DNA from: Diplolepis rosae
Taxonomy: Eukaryota > Arthropoda > Insecta > Hymenoptera > Diplolepididae
Assembly: GCA_030998225.1 (NCBI GenBank)
Contig: JAPYXD010000744.1
Coordinates: 3,084,849-3,148,848, forward strand
DNA: 64,000 nt
Direction of reading: 5' to 3'
The position numbers and the translations under genes were made by a program. Numbering within the stretch: position 1 is the first letter of the stretch; each line of letters opens with the position of its first letter. Below are positions 23,888 to 34,884 of this stretch, one piece after another. The notes under the pieces are model-generated. The model had not been told where the DNA came from and did no database searches. It saw nothing but the letters and a program-made list of their open reading frames with translations.

Positions 23888-26547
23888 ATGATAATGTGCC
23901 AATCTTGTAATTGTAAATTGTTGAACATTCGTCTGTACAATAAGCATCAACGATTACATGAACATTTGCCAAATTTAAGAATACCGTGTCAGTATCGAAA
24001 GTGCAATAACATTTTTACAGAATATAAAAATTTTACAAGACATATTTACTTGCAACATAGTCATGAAAAATAAAGGACTCTTCAAATGCAATGTTGCAAA
24101 TTGCAATTTTACAACAAATAATAGGATTCATTTCAACAAACATATGAGATTCCATTTAAGTTCTCCCACTGATACAATCATTTGTCCATTTTCAAAATGT
24201 CAACATAAGAGCATCGTTTTTGATAATGCAAATACTTATTCTGTTCATGTTTGCAGAATACACTCAACAGATGAGAGCACTGTCAGTAAGCAAAATAAAG
24301 AATCAGAGATCGTGAATTCAGAATATGCGGTGATGGATGTAGATGTTGAACATGAAAATGAGTTTCAGAGAATTCAGTTGGACAATAAGTTTCAGCTGTT
24401 ATCAGATGTTTCATCAAATTCAGAGGAAGTTTCTTTCATCATGCAAGCTCATGCATCTAAGCTTCCCGAAGCGACAAAAACATTAGCCGAAATGTGCCTT
24501 AACTTAAGCACGCATCATTATGCATCGAAGCCAATTGTACAAGAAGTTGTTGAGAAAACATCAAAAGCTTTCACTGCTTGTAAACAAGATTTTCTTTCCA
24601 CGTTGGATAATATTAATTTACCCGATCACGACAAGGAATCTGTGAAACAGGTCTTTATTAATAGCTTTTGCGGATTAACAAATGCCTTTAATACCAAAAT
24701 AGGTTTGTTACGGAATACTTATATGAGAAAGGATTTCTTTAAGAAAAATTTTAATATAATATTTCCAATAGAGGTGTCGTTTACGAATGACGATGGTTCT
24801 TACACTGGATGTTTTTATACATATGTTCCTATTTTAGACACGTTGTTTTCGATGCTATGCGACAGTAAAATTAGGAAATACTGTCAAAAGCCATCATCAA
24901 AGGGAAGGGAGGGTGGATTATTTGATGTAACTGACGGAAAACTTATACTAAAAGAATTATGTCCTTATGACTATGCAAAATTTTATAAAAATTATATTAT
25001 TTCAGGATGCTTTCGAGGTATGCAATTGTATAGATGCTTCAAAAAGAAGTTTAAAATTATTGCAGTTTATATGATAATATTAAATATACCTCCGCATTTG
25101 CGATCCAAAATTGATAATATTAAATTAGTTATATTGTGCTTACATTGCTTCTTTCGGGTGGGAAAAGCTTTTGAAGAAACTTGTTGCAGATTTGCAAGAA
25201 TTGGAAACAAATGGAATAACTATTTTTGTTGATGGACAAACCACAACTTTCTATGGAACTTTAATTGCAATATTGGGCGATAGTTTGGGTAGCCATCAAA
25301 TAGGTGGCTACACAGAAAACTTTAGCAAATGAAACAATTTTTGTCGTTACTGCGAAATAAGTAGAGATGATTTTCTCAACAACTTTTTCCGTGTTAGAGA
25401 ATGGAGAACTATTGAAACCTACACTAAGTGCGTTGAAAAGGCTAAAAAATCTAAAAACATTGAGATAGGTATAAAAAGGGATTGTCCCTTTAACATATTA
25501 AACTACTTTCATGTAGCAAATCCCGGATTACCTCCCTGTGTAGCACATGATCTTTTTGAGGGGATTGTACAGTCAGATATGTGGCTAGCCATTCGCTACT
25601 TTGTGCAGCAAAATTGGTTTCGAACAGGATTGCTGAATTTTCGTCTCAATGACATCAAGCTTCTATCAGAAGGTGCTATTTTTATTCCACAAATACAAGT
25701 TACGGGAGTACAAAAAAAGAAATTAACAGGTACAGCAAGTCAGATGAGACGACTGATGCAAGTATTTACGGCAGTAGTTGCGGATGTCGTAAAAGACTTT
25801 AATGATCCAGTGTGGCGAATGGTAACACATTTAAAAAAGGTCTGCCAGTTAGTTTGTGCTCCTGCATTATCAATGGGTCAAATTGCCTCATTGGCTTTTG
25901 AAATCCGTCAATTTCTAGAGTTAAGAAAAGAGTGTTTTCCAAACGACAATTTGAAACCAAAGCATGAATTTATATACCACTATCCAAAGCTGGTGGAACT
26001 GTTTGGACCTCTTAAGCATTTGTGGACGCTAAGGTTTGAAAGTAAACACGGTGATTTCAAAAAGCAAGTTAAGCATATTCAAAACTTTAAAAATTTGACA
26101 CAAAGACTTGCTTACAAGCATCAGCTAAAACAGGCCTCGAATGTTTTTAAGCATGACACTTACGCCGAAGCAGAGAAATTGAAAAAATACGATGCACAGG
26201 ACTTTAAAGATGATGCTATAAATCAAGCAATCAGGACCTGCTTTGGGGGAAATCACAATAGTGACAAATTTATTAGCGAAAAAGTCAAGTTTAGAGGAAT
26301 TTTGTATGCTAAAGATATGTCCATTTGCATTGGGAAGAACAAGTATGGGAATTTTTTAATTTGTACTATTTACGTCATTGTCATCAACGCCAATAAAACT
26401 GAAATAGCGTTCATTGGACCTGAAAATGAAATTATTTACAATGAAGATGTAAGCGTTTTTCATCATTACGAAGATGAAATCAACACGAGCATTACATCCT
26501 CTTTTCATATTCCTCGTTGCTTTCTCCTGATCCTTTGCCACAATTGA
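23888..26547 (+). pseudogene. C2H2 zinc-finger / transposase-like protein, decayed
   Basis: N-terminus with three C2H2-like fingers: CQSCNCKLLNIRLYNKHQRLH, CQYRKCNNIFTEYKNFTRHI and CNVANCNFTTNNRIHFNKHM (23888-24160). Then an acidic linker and a long globular part with LPPCVAHDLFEG (about 25530) and KHEFIYHYPKLVELFGPL (about 25960-26015), a layout seen in unannotated transposon proteins of fish and insects. There are three lesions: a frame change at about 24066 in an A-rich run, another at about 25150, and an in-frame TGA at 25330. The last long open part is 25333-26547. The partner gene at 27058 has the same orientation. DNA binding and transposition are inferred; catalytic residues were not placed. 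Confidence 0.65.
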
Positions 26548-27057
26548 CCATTTTGTCCACACCAGTTTACGTGCCAAAATATCAGCCTTTCGATTCTAAC
26601 GTGCAAGAGTGAGTTAAAATTAAACTTTTAAAATGTAAAGTTTGCATGTTGAAATTGAATGTGCTACAATTGGAAATTAGCTAGCTTATAATTGTAAATG
26701 TATAAAACAAATACACATAATCAAAAAATTTTACAACTTTGTCGCTAACTTTCTATCTCTGTGTCTTTTTAGAATGTTCGTTGAGTAAAATCGAGAGAAG
26801 TGTAAAGTAAAGATTCGATTCCAACGCTCTTAAGTTACTGGACGCGTTTACAGTGTAAGCGTTACTTTTAATTTTCGAAGTAACTAAGATATTTCATTTC
26901 CGCTCATTTACTGATTGATGGAATATTGATAAAATATGATAATACGAAACACATATAAATATTTTTCATGTGAATAATTAATAACGCTATTTTATACTAT
27001 TTTCCAGATGCGCGTAGTAAAAGTTTGATCAGCCGATAGGAAAAAAAGGCTGCTATC
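26548..27057. other. Spacer between the two genes of the mobile unit
   Basis: AT-rich. It includes TTTTCCAG at about 27001-27008, a possible acceptor of a 5' untranslated exon for the CIDE-N-like gene. No ORF is present. Confidence 0.35.
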
Positions 27058-28911
27058 ATGCTTTTTAGTACCGAAAATATGATGCGGAATATAATGGAAA
27101 CAGGAAGCAAGAAATTAAATATTGTAGCTCATAAAATTGTATTAGAAGAGGACGGTACTGAAATGGACGAAGATGAAATACTTTTATTTTTTATGACAGA
27201 AATGAAGTCTTTTATTTTATTGGAATTTGGGCAGGAGTGGGTTTCGGCAAATCCTAATACCGAAGACGATTTTTCTCAACAAAGGGAAGAAACCACGTCC
27301 AAGGAAAGCTGTTCTACAAACGATATGCAGAGCCCTAAAAAAATGTAAATGAAAACCAAGATGATAATTCCAACACCAATGAAGAAAGCATAGAGGAAGA
27401 TAAAGAAAATAATGCAGCCATGGTTACCTTAGCTGAAAAAAATTCTAATCCTCAAGTAAAGAATTCTTTTCAAAATGATAAAGAAGATTCAACTTCTCTT
27501 TATTTGGAACAAAAAAAGAAAGCCTTTTTAGGTTGCGACTCTTATGTCTTTTCGTGGAGAAAAATTTCTGATTCGACATTGCAAGAACTGAACGAGGGCA
27601 CAAAAAATATCTCGATCATCATGAACATCATTCAATCGGTAGTTGATGACATGCGATTTTATAGTACCGAGATAACAGTTGACGTCCTGAGGAAAGTCGC
27701 AAAACAGCTAGTTACAGATTTTCCTCAAACATTTGAAGATAGAAATGATGATGGAACGCGTTTCGATAATGAGTACAACTTGACTTTTAGAAGACTGAGG
27801 GACCGTAACTTCTATTTAAACAGGCCGCACAAACGCCAATCTTTGTAGCAAAAGTTAAAAATTCCTTTAAACATGAGAAGGATTGCGATGAAAGTACAAT
27901 CGGGTTGCATTAATTGGCAACCAGATGTAATTTCTCCTGATGAAAATAATTTATCTGTTGAGAGAAAAAATTATCTTCAACACATCGATCTTCACAAGGT
28001 TCATACTGAAGACGAAATCAGAATGATAGTTGAAAACTTAGATGTGACATATGGATCACAACGACAGTATTTGAATGATATTTCCAATGTTCCAAAAATA
28101 ACAGAAATTTTAACACAATGGCAAATACTTCTGCAAAAAGAAGCCCTATTTTGGCATTTTCAAAAATTAACTGGCCACACAGTGCGGGAATGTAGCCACA
28201 GATTTACACAAAACCTGCATAAACTCTACGTTTTTGGAAAATTAAAAATGTTTTTCAAAGAAATAGGAGAAGGTTGCACAGAGAATGTTAAAAATCACGA
28301 TGCAATGTCAGTTCTACCGAGGATATTCAAAGAAACCATGAGTACTTTGATCATACTTCATCCAGTAAGTTTTTCGATTATCCTATTTTTTAATTTTTCA
28401 TTGCACTTATTCATCATTTATATTAAAAAGTATACTTAAGTTATGTAAAAGTATATAAATATGTTAATTTTCTATAGACAAAACGAAGCGAAGATAATGC
28501 TGACCTTGAAAACAGTGACGTTATTCCCGTTGAGCATCCTTGTATTCTTTATAATGGCAAGTCAACTTTAATTACTTTATTTAATTTATACAACTATAAT
28601 TGTCATTAGAACTTATAAAAATTCTAATTATCTTTTTTTGCTTAACAGGGGACAAAACGAAATATTGGCTAGCTATGGATGAACAAAAGTTTGAAGAAAC
28701 GGACTGTTTCATAGAAGCTCTACAAATGCTCCTATGCGTGTACTTTGTTTTTAATCGGACATATCCCAAAAGTAATGTTTGCATACTGCTTTTTATTGAG
28801 ATGTATTTGTGCAACATTATTTCGGAAAAAGGGACAAGAGCATCCCAATCTGACAAAAGTAAAGTCCTAACTTTATACAGAAATTTAAGCAAACTAGAAG
28901 TGGATTGTTAA
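27058..28911 (+). pseudogene. CIDE-N-like / SAMD3-like accessory protein of a mobile element
   Basis: Exons 27058-28364, 28478-28556 and 28649-28911 (stop TAA) join in phase; the second intron has a GC donor (GCAAGT). Residues 22-60 read IVLEEDGTEMDEDEIL...SFILLEFGQEW, matching the core of the CIDE-N domain known from DFF/CIDE proteins. The remainder resembles the 'SAMD3-like' proteins found next to zinc-finger transposase-like genes in fish and insects, ending with EHPCILYN...ALQMLLCVYFVFNRTYP. Two lesions: an A7 run at 27337-27343 shifts the frame (stop at 27346) and TAG at 27846 interrupts the third part; both flanks stay protein-like. It follows the zinc-finger gene by 510 bp in the same direction. 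A role with that protein is inference. Confidence 0.6.
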
Positions 28912-29039
28912 ATTGAGTTTTTATGTTGAAGGTAATATTTGATATTTATTTATTCTTTGCAACTGTTATTTTCTTTACGAACAATTTAAGTGAGCATAAT
29001 TTTATAATGATTAGTAGATATTAGATACAATGATACTAT

Positions 29040-29900
29040 AATACTTTTCATTTTTTTTCCAGATTATCAAAGTTGGAAAATCTCCACTGTTTTTTTTAGA
29101 AAAAAAATTGTTGTTTTGAAAAAGTTTTCATGTTTTTAATGTAATAATTAAAGTTGGTAATTCCTTTTGAGAATTTTGTAATAATCCTCTGAAATTGATA
29201 CAATGATATTATACTATTTATCATTTTTTCCAGATTATAAAAGTTGGAAAACCTCCGCTGTTTCTTTTTTTTTTTAAATGTTGTCGTTTTGGAAAAGTTT
29301 TCATGTTTTTAAGGTAATAATTAAAGTTTGTAATTACTTTTGAGATTTTTGTAATAATCCTCTGAAATTGATACAATGATACTATACTATTTTTCATTTT
29401 TTTCCAGATTATAAAAGTTGGAAAACCTCCGCTGTTTCTTTTTTTTTTTAAATGTTGTCGTTTTGGAAAAGTTTTCATGTTTTTAAGGTAATAATTAAAG
29501 TTTGTAATTACTTTTGAGATTTTTGTAATAATCCTCTGAAATTGATACAATGATACTATACTATTTTTCATTTTTTTCCAGATTATAAAAGTTGGAAAAC
29601 CTCCGCTGTTTCTTTTTTAAAAAAAATGTTGTCGTTTTGGAAAGATTTTTAGAAAGATTTTCAAATTCTTTAAATATTTAAATTCAATTGCATTATTTGC
29701 GATATAAGAGTTTGAAATTTTCTACAAGGACACCTGTCGACAATGTATCCTATCTGATACACGATTAGTGAACCTTCGATAATGTAGGCAGTGACAAAAA
29801 TTTCAAACTCATCTAATTAATTTTAAATACTATACTATCTTTCATTTTTTCCAGATTATTAAAGTTGCATAAAGGTTCTCAAGAAGGAATTTCAGCTAAT
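29040..29900. repeat. Tandem repeat (about 173 bp) with splice-site-like ends
   Basis: CCAGATTAT recurs at about 29059, 29230, 29404, 29578 and 29851. The inner units are nearly identical over 171-174 bp. Each unit holds a polypyrimidine tract plus CAG (acceptor-like) and, about 78 bp later, TTTTTAAG followed by GTAATAATT (donor-like). The array starts 130 bp after the stop of the CIDE-N-like gene, so it may be a multiplied 3' untranslated exon. The minus-strand ORF across it is a shadow of the repeat. Confidence 0.85.
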
Positions 29901-30406
29901 AGTTTAAAAAAAAAGTTCTTTTAATTAAGGTAATAAATTGTGTTCAATAATTACTTTAAACTGATTTATAATGAACGTTCCAACAGACACAACTTTATGT
30001 GACTTTTTTTTCAGATCTCCTTCAAGAACGAGAAAATAAATTTCATAAAATGTATTAATATAAAATTATCATTCTGTTTCACAATAAAATATTTCTTTTT
30101 ATATGTTTCTTATATGTTTCTTATTTCACCTTATTTTATCTTATTTCTTAATTATAAATTAATATTCAAAATATATATACATAAATTTATCACATCCGCA
30201 ATGTAATATTACTGACGCCAAGCAAACTTACAGCGGATTGGAAATTTCCTGCAATATATACGAGAAAATTACTATAACCTGCACATTTCTGTACCGATTG
30301 TAAATTTACAACTCTCACTGATGTTTCACATAACCTCATAGTAAAATAACAGAAAGAATTGTATTTTTGCAGACTTGCGTAAAAATCCTACGTTAAACGT
30401 GGGTAA
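29901..30406. other. AT-rich flank with no gene
   Basis: Contains AATAAA-type words around 30085 that could end the CIDE-N-like transcript, and GTAATATTAC words similar in style to 22370-22450. No coding content is seen. Confidence 0.35.
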
Positions 30407-30568
30407 CAGTGATCCCAGAACGTGGGAGCTGGCGGCCCCCACCATAGATGCCTCGAGCTCATTGTGTCTTCCTCACTCAACCAACCTAAGGCAGTCGAGC
30501 GAGGAAGAAGCCATGAGCAGGTGGAGTCTATGGTGGGGGCCGCCAGCTCCCACGTTCTGGGATCACTG
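30407..30568. mobile_element. hAT-type MITE, copy 2 (162 bp)
   Basis: Reverse complement of the copy at 22860-23022 with one base fewer. It is flanked by a perfect 8-bp target duplication GTGGGTAA (30399-30406 and 30569-30576). It sits about 75 bp upstream of the ATG of the right DUF4806-type gene, so it may alter that gene's leader or promoter. Confidence 0.95.
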
Positions 30569-31199
30569 GTGGGTAATAATCGACTCTACGTTAAACCCTA
30601 TATTAGATTTTAATCAGCATTTTTATTCAATAAAAGTGAAAAAGGATGGCGCGAAATCAAACGGAAAATGGGAAATACGCAGTAGTTGTTTTCGATAATA
30701 CGGACACTAGGAATGAAGTTCCTGAATCATGGATTTTTGAACGAAATGGAAAATCGTTCACATGGTGGCCCAAAGGCAAAAATGTAATGTTTCATATCCT
30801 AAATCGTACACGGAGAAAAATATTTAAAGTAATTTTACTCAACTTCCGATCAAATTTGGGTCATAAGGACAAGTTAGAAGTTATTTAGTATCTCTGTATT
30901 TATTTGTGATAAATTAAATGTTCGAAAATGAATCAAAGTTGAGTAAAATTCAGAAGTGTAGGGTGAAGTATGAAAGCGTGCATTACAATTTTTTAAATAT
31001 ATATATTATTACTCGTAGTATAACTATAAAAAACCAATCTTTTATTAAATCACAAAAATAGTAGAGCTTTCCGTTCATTCTACTCTACGCTTCAATCGAG
31101 AGTTGAGGCAGACGCAGATGCCTCGCCATTTCTCGCCATATTCGTTTCAAATTTTGTGATTGACAGCACGGAAGTGATAAAGAGTGAAAATCTGTGAAA

Positions 31200-31358
31200 A
31201 TGCCGAGACAGTCAAAGGACAAACATAGCTGCTGTGTTCTATCTTGTGGGTCAGGTCGCCATGAACACTACCACCGATTTCCAAAAGACGAAAGTGCGGG
31301 TCGAAAGTGGATAAAAGTGTCGGGAAATGTGGCATTGCAAAACCTAACCTATAAATAG
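31200..31358 (+). pseudogene. Partial THAP-like zinc finger
   Basis: A 52-codon reading from ATG at 31200: SCCVLSCGSG...HYHRFPKD...RKWIKVSGN, the first half of a THAP (C2CH) finger with its C-x4-C pair and the F-P and W residues. A TAG at 31356 follows LTYK. The reading after it (VLVNECRIKYF) resembles the second half but lacks the second Cys/His pair. THAP domains are frequent in transposases and recruited genes. A remnant is more likely than a functional exon. Confidence 0.55.
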
Positions 31359-31614
31359 GTTCTTGTTAATGAATGCCGGATAAAATATTTCATGAGTGAC
31401 ATTACAGCAGAATCAAAAAATAATATTCATTAAACATAGCTGATATTTTGGTTTTTACTATTATGTAGGAAGCCCATAAAACAAATTAAACCAGAGTAAA
31501 GCAAGAAGGTATAGCAAGTTATTAAATCATGGGTAAGTTTTCGAAGTTTGATGATTAAGAAAACGTCTTGGTTTTGATTTTTGACTCTAAGAAACGGTAC
31601 CTTTCTAAATTCAG

Positions 31615-32669
31615 AGGACTCTGCAGAATCGCAAAAATGGCAACAACACGTGTCCCTGTTGCGTGAGCAATATGTCATTCTCTTCAATGCAAATTCAGAA
31701 CTTCAACAAAAATATGCCGCTCTCACTGCTGGGAAGGGAGAGAAAGGAGAATCTAGATTTATAGAAAAACTTCTTGCTACGATAACTTCTTTACATTCCC
31801 AGCAACAATATAGGTTTGTTATTTTTTAATTTGTCAATACATTTTTTTTACGAAGATTTACTTTTAAAAAAATGTAAAAACTTTCTATTGGGTGTATTAA
31901 AAAATTCTTAATGCAAGCCTTTTTACGGATTTGAACTTAAATTACAACTTTTTAAACGTAATTTTTTTTTTGACAGTGATTTGACTGTGAAATTAAGTGA
32001 TCGTGAAGTACCGGCTCACAAATTTATACTCACTGCCCGAAGTGATTACTGGTGATCAGTTCCTGAAAAAGCAGTTCTTGGTAAGTTACCAAACTACCTT
32101 GTTCTATTTAATATATTTGTAATTAATTAGCACTAGAATATTTTACAATATAGACGATAAATTTGAACTTAATTTCAGATTGGACTGATTTGGACGCTCA
32201 TGTAGGAGACATTTTATTAAAGTGGATTTATACAGATGCAGTACAACAAGAAGACCTGACGCTCGAACTGATGAAAGCCGCATCGACTTTTCAGTTGATT
32301 GAATTGGTTGAGAAAAGTGAAACTTATTTAATTGGAAAAGTTGACTTGAAAGACTGCGTACGCTTATATACTGCGGCTGAAGAATTAAACACGGAGAGAT
32401 TAAGAGATCATTGTAGTTCTTTAATATCAGCTCACTGGGTAAAAGAATAAAATTCAAAACAACGATTTAAAATTGCATTTTAACGGAAGGTGTTATTTAA
32501 TACTTTCATAAATTCATAGGAAGTCTTGATGGGTGAAGATTTCAAGGAAATTCCAGGACCTCTTCTGTATCAGCTACTTCAAACGAAAAGCAAGTATCCT
32601 CTGCACTCAGCAGTTCGACTCCAGCGGGAAGACGTTGTCTTTCTCTACCTCATTGAGCATAATGCAGAG
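31615..32669 (+). pseudogene. ANKFY1: Captured 5' exons of ANKFY1 (Rabankyrin-5)
   Basis: Four exons with intact GT-AG sites join in phase: 31615-31813, 31977-32080, 32179-32438 and 32520-32669. They encode the N-terminal coiled coil (LLREQYVILFNANSELQQKY), the BTB domain (DLTVKLSDREVPAHKFILTA, then DAHVGDILLKWIYTDA, AAEELNTERLRDHC) and the start of the next region (KSKYPLHSAVRLQREDVVFL), the order in ANKFY1. A TGA follows SDYW in the second exon. The 20 or so ankyrin repeats and the FYVE finger are absent, and no further exons were found to 36146. ANKFY1 is a Rab5 effector on early endosomes. This truncated copy inside a transposon cannot make it, but a spliced fragment transcript is possible. 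Confidence 0.85.
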
Positions 32670-33440
32670 GTAAGAAAAAAAATCATATAATCGCCCCTTT
32701 GCTCCAAACAATTTATTCTCCTAATTGAGTCATCTGTGGATTTTAACCGAGTCAAATATTTTATACATTTTTATTATTTTGTAACATCAGTCTTAGATTA
32801 CTTAACAAATTCGTTAATTAATCTCGATGTTATCACAATTTTTCAACTAGATATTGTACATAAAATAGGCTTAGGTTTATTTTTTTAAATTCATACATAA
32901 ATTATTCACAGCTTATGTTTTTCATTATAAATATATATTTTAAGTATTCGTGACCAGTTTTGGAGTAGTTTGTGAATTGTAAATTCGGACATGGAGATAC
33001 GTTCTCGAAATCAGGACGTTTTACATCACTTCAAATCTCAGACGCTATAGTATTTCGACCTTGTTAGCTCGTTATTGAGACTTGCTAACAATACAGAAAT
33101 ATTCTAGAGTCAATTGTTATGAGACAAATGCAATTAGTCGCATTTACATTTACATTTGCCTTATATGCATTGGTAAAAATCATATTAATATATAATTTCT
33201 AAAAATTAGCCTAGTATATGTAAAGTAATCAGTAACAAGACAAAGATGTAAAACGTTTTTGAAATTATTAATAATAATAATAATAATAATTAATATTATA
33301 TAATTAATATAATAATATCTCTTATCGACTAGACAATATGTCTTTTCCTCTTGTAAATTTAAATTCCAAGTGAATGTGTAAAATTGACGTTACTAAAGTT
33401 TTTATTTCATTATGACGTTTTTATTATTTTAATGATTTTT
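32670..33440. other. Non-coding interior of the 5.3-kb element
   Basis: AT-rich. It contains an (AAT)n microsatellite at about 33266-33290. No exon follows the last ANKFY1-like donor. Confidence 0.5.
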
Positions 33441-33444
33441 ACCA

Positions 33445-33655
33445 ATGACTGTCATGTTTTGACTTTATCATTATATTCCAAAAAATTCCATGTAATGTGA
33501 TTTACGGCTGAAATTTGTATTCCCTGATGATGCTTCTGGAGTGGAAGCGAAACGTTGGCAAAAATTTTTAACGATCTGAAAATAAATGTCCGAATTGTAC
33601 CCGTTTTCTTCTTCATAATTATCAACACTTGGACATTAAACATACCTAAATTAAT
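33445..33655. repeat. Single arm of the foldback/hammerhead-like repeat
   Basis: About 90% like the right arm of 23261-23821. It contains CTGATGA (33524-33530), a perfect GCTTC/GAAGC stem and GAAAC (33549-33553) followed by GTTGGCA. The helix I partner is TTCC instead of TGCC, which weakens helix I. Confidence 0.8.
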
Positions 33656-33887
33656 TCTAATTTTGTATTTATGGAAATATTTTATACACCAATATTATTC
33701 ATATTTTTGAATTTCATCGTCAGATTTTCCAAATCTATGAAAAAAATTAAGTTTTCAACATACAAAAGAAGAAGCACATTAATATTTAGATGCTTATATT
33801 TAATTTAATTTAATATAATTTCAAAATTACTTTCTACAAGTTTAGACCAAAATTTTTTATTCTTGAGTTTTTTATTTGTAGCATTTG

Positions 33888-34008
33888 AAATTTAATAATT
33901 ATAGTAAATTTTAAAAAATTTGAAATTTAATAATTATAGTAAATTTTAAGAAATTTGAAATATAATAATTATAGTAAATATTAAGAAATTTGAAATTTAA
34001 TAATTTGA
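33888..34008. repeat. AT-rich tandem repeat, about 37-bp unit
   Basis: Three and a half copies of a unit containing GAAATTTAATAATTATAGTA. Confidence 0.8.
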
Positions 34009-34198
34009 AATGTAAACCATTTCAAATGTTTTTCTCCTATTTAAAAAAGTTATTTAAAAAAAATTCTTCCTTTCCTCTTTTTTGGAGTTATTGCGGTTTT
34101 TATTAAAATCAGAACCTAGCATTTATATTCAGTAATCTAGTTCTAATCACATCAACATTTCCGTAGGAGTCTTTAAAACTTCAATTGGAGATCTGCAG

Positions 34199-34390
34199 AT
34201 GCCAGCGGAAGGAGAACACACTGCATTCGTCCTGCACCTCATGAACGCGATTGCTGACGCTTTCAACGGCGTAACGGAAGGAGACGATCATCCGAAGCGT
34301 ATTCCATACAGCGGAAATTCATATCGTGATGAATTGTTTTCACTCGCGCGGCGCCAATTGAAATTGAAATTGAATCATTACTTCATGTAA
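34199..34390 (+). CDS. Unrecognised short ORF in a local GC-rich island
   Basis: 63 codons from ATG at 34199 (MPAEGEHTAFVLHLMNAIAD context), preceded by CTGCAG, an acceptor-like end. Codon use and GC content are higher than the flanks, so this may be another captured host exon or part of the element's lost gene. I do not recognise the family. It lies inside the 5.3-kb transposon, 1.5 kb after the ANKFY1 exons. Confidence 0.3.
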   Translation: MPAEGEHTAFVLHLMNAIADAFNGVTEGDDHPKRIPYSGNSYRDELFSLARRQLKLKLNHYFM

Positions 34391-34420
34391 AAATTAATAA
34401 TATACCGTTCTGACTCACAA

Positions 34421-34602
34421 AAGAATATTGGTTGATTCAAAGAAAATAATTTGTTTGAAAGACTTTCTATGATTCAAACTAAAACTTTGTTTGAATTTAA
34501 TGCAATTCGTTTCATTCAAACATATTTTATGTTTTAATCAACGAAAGTCTTTCAAACAAATTATTTTCTTTGATTTAATCAAATATTTTTTCTAAGTGCA
34601 CG
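34421..34602. mobile_element. Small palindromic MITE
   Basis: Arms GAAAATAATTTGTTTGAAAG (34442) and its reverse complement (about 34544) with similar outer flanks, total about 180 bp. Non-coding. It is nested in the 5.3-kb element. Confidence 0.7.
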
Positions 34603-34744
34603 AATTCGACGAAGGTGACTATTGTACCCTAAAATTAATACTTTCAACATAATTGTATTTTGCAAAAATGTCTAAGTATAATTAATAAAACATTGCCTCT
34701 GAACATAATACAAAAGTCTTCTATTTTCTTAAAAACATTAATTT

Positions 34745-34842
34745 ATAAAGAAACCAATAGAAAAAACAAGTAGAAATACGTAAATAGTTGATACATTAAC
34801 TATTTTCGTATTTTTACTTGTTTTTTCTATTGGTTTCTTCAC
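34745..34842. repeat. Short hairpin repeat
   Basis: Arms AAGAAACCAATAGAAAAAAC and its reverse complement flank a centre of about 20 bases. A (TA)n run follows at about 34862-34882. Confidence 0.8.
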
Positions 34843-34884
34843 TTTTATAATTAATTTTAATGTATATATATATATATATATATT

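Noticed and set aside
29221..29571. Minus-strand 116-codon ORF with an exact internal duplication
   Set aside because: It is a reading of the 173-bp tandem repeat, whose period of 174 is divisible by three. Composition is low complexity and no start context or homology is seen.
30375..30698. ORF across the hAT MITE fused to downstream sequence
   Set aside because: Most of it is translation of the non-coding MITE, and the true DUF4806 start is at 30646 in another frame.
34862..34882. (TA)n tract as a regulatory element
   Set aside because: A simple microsatellite in a mobile element; nothing supports a regulatory role.
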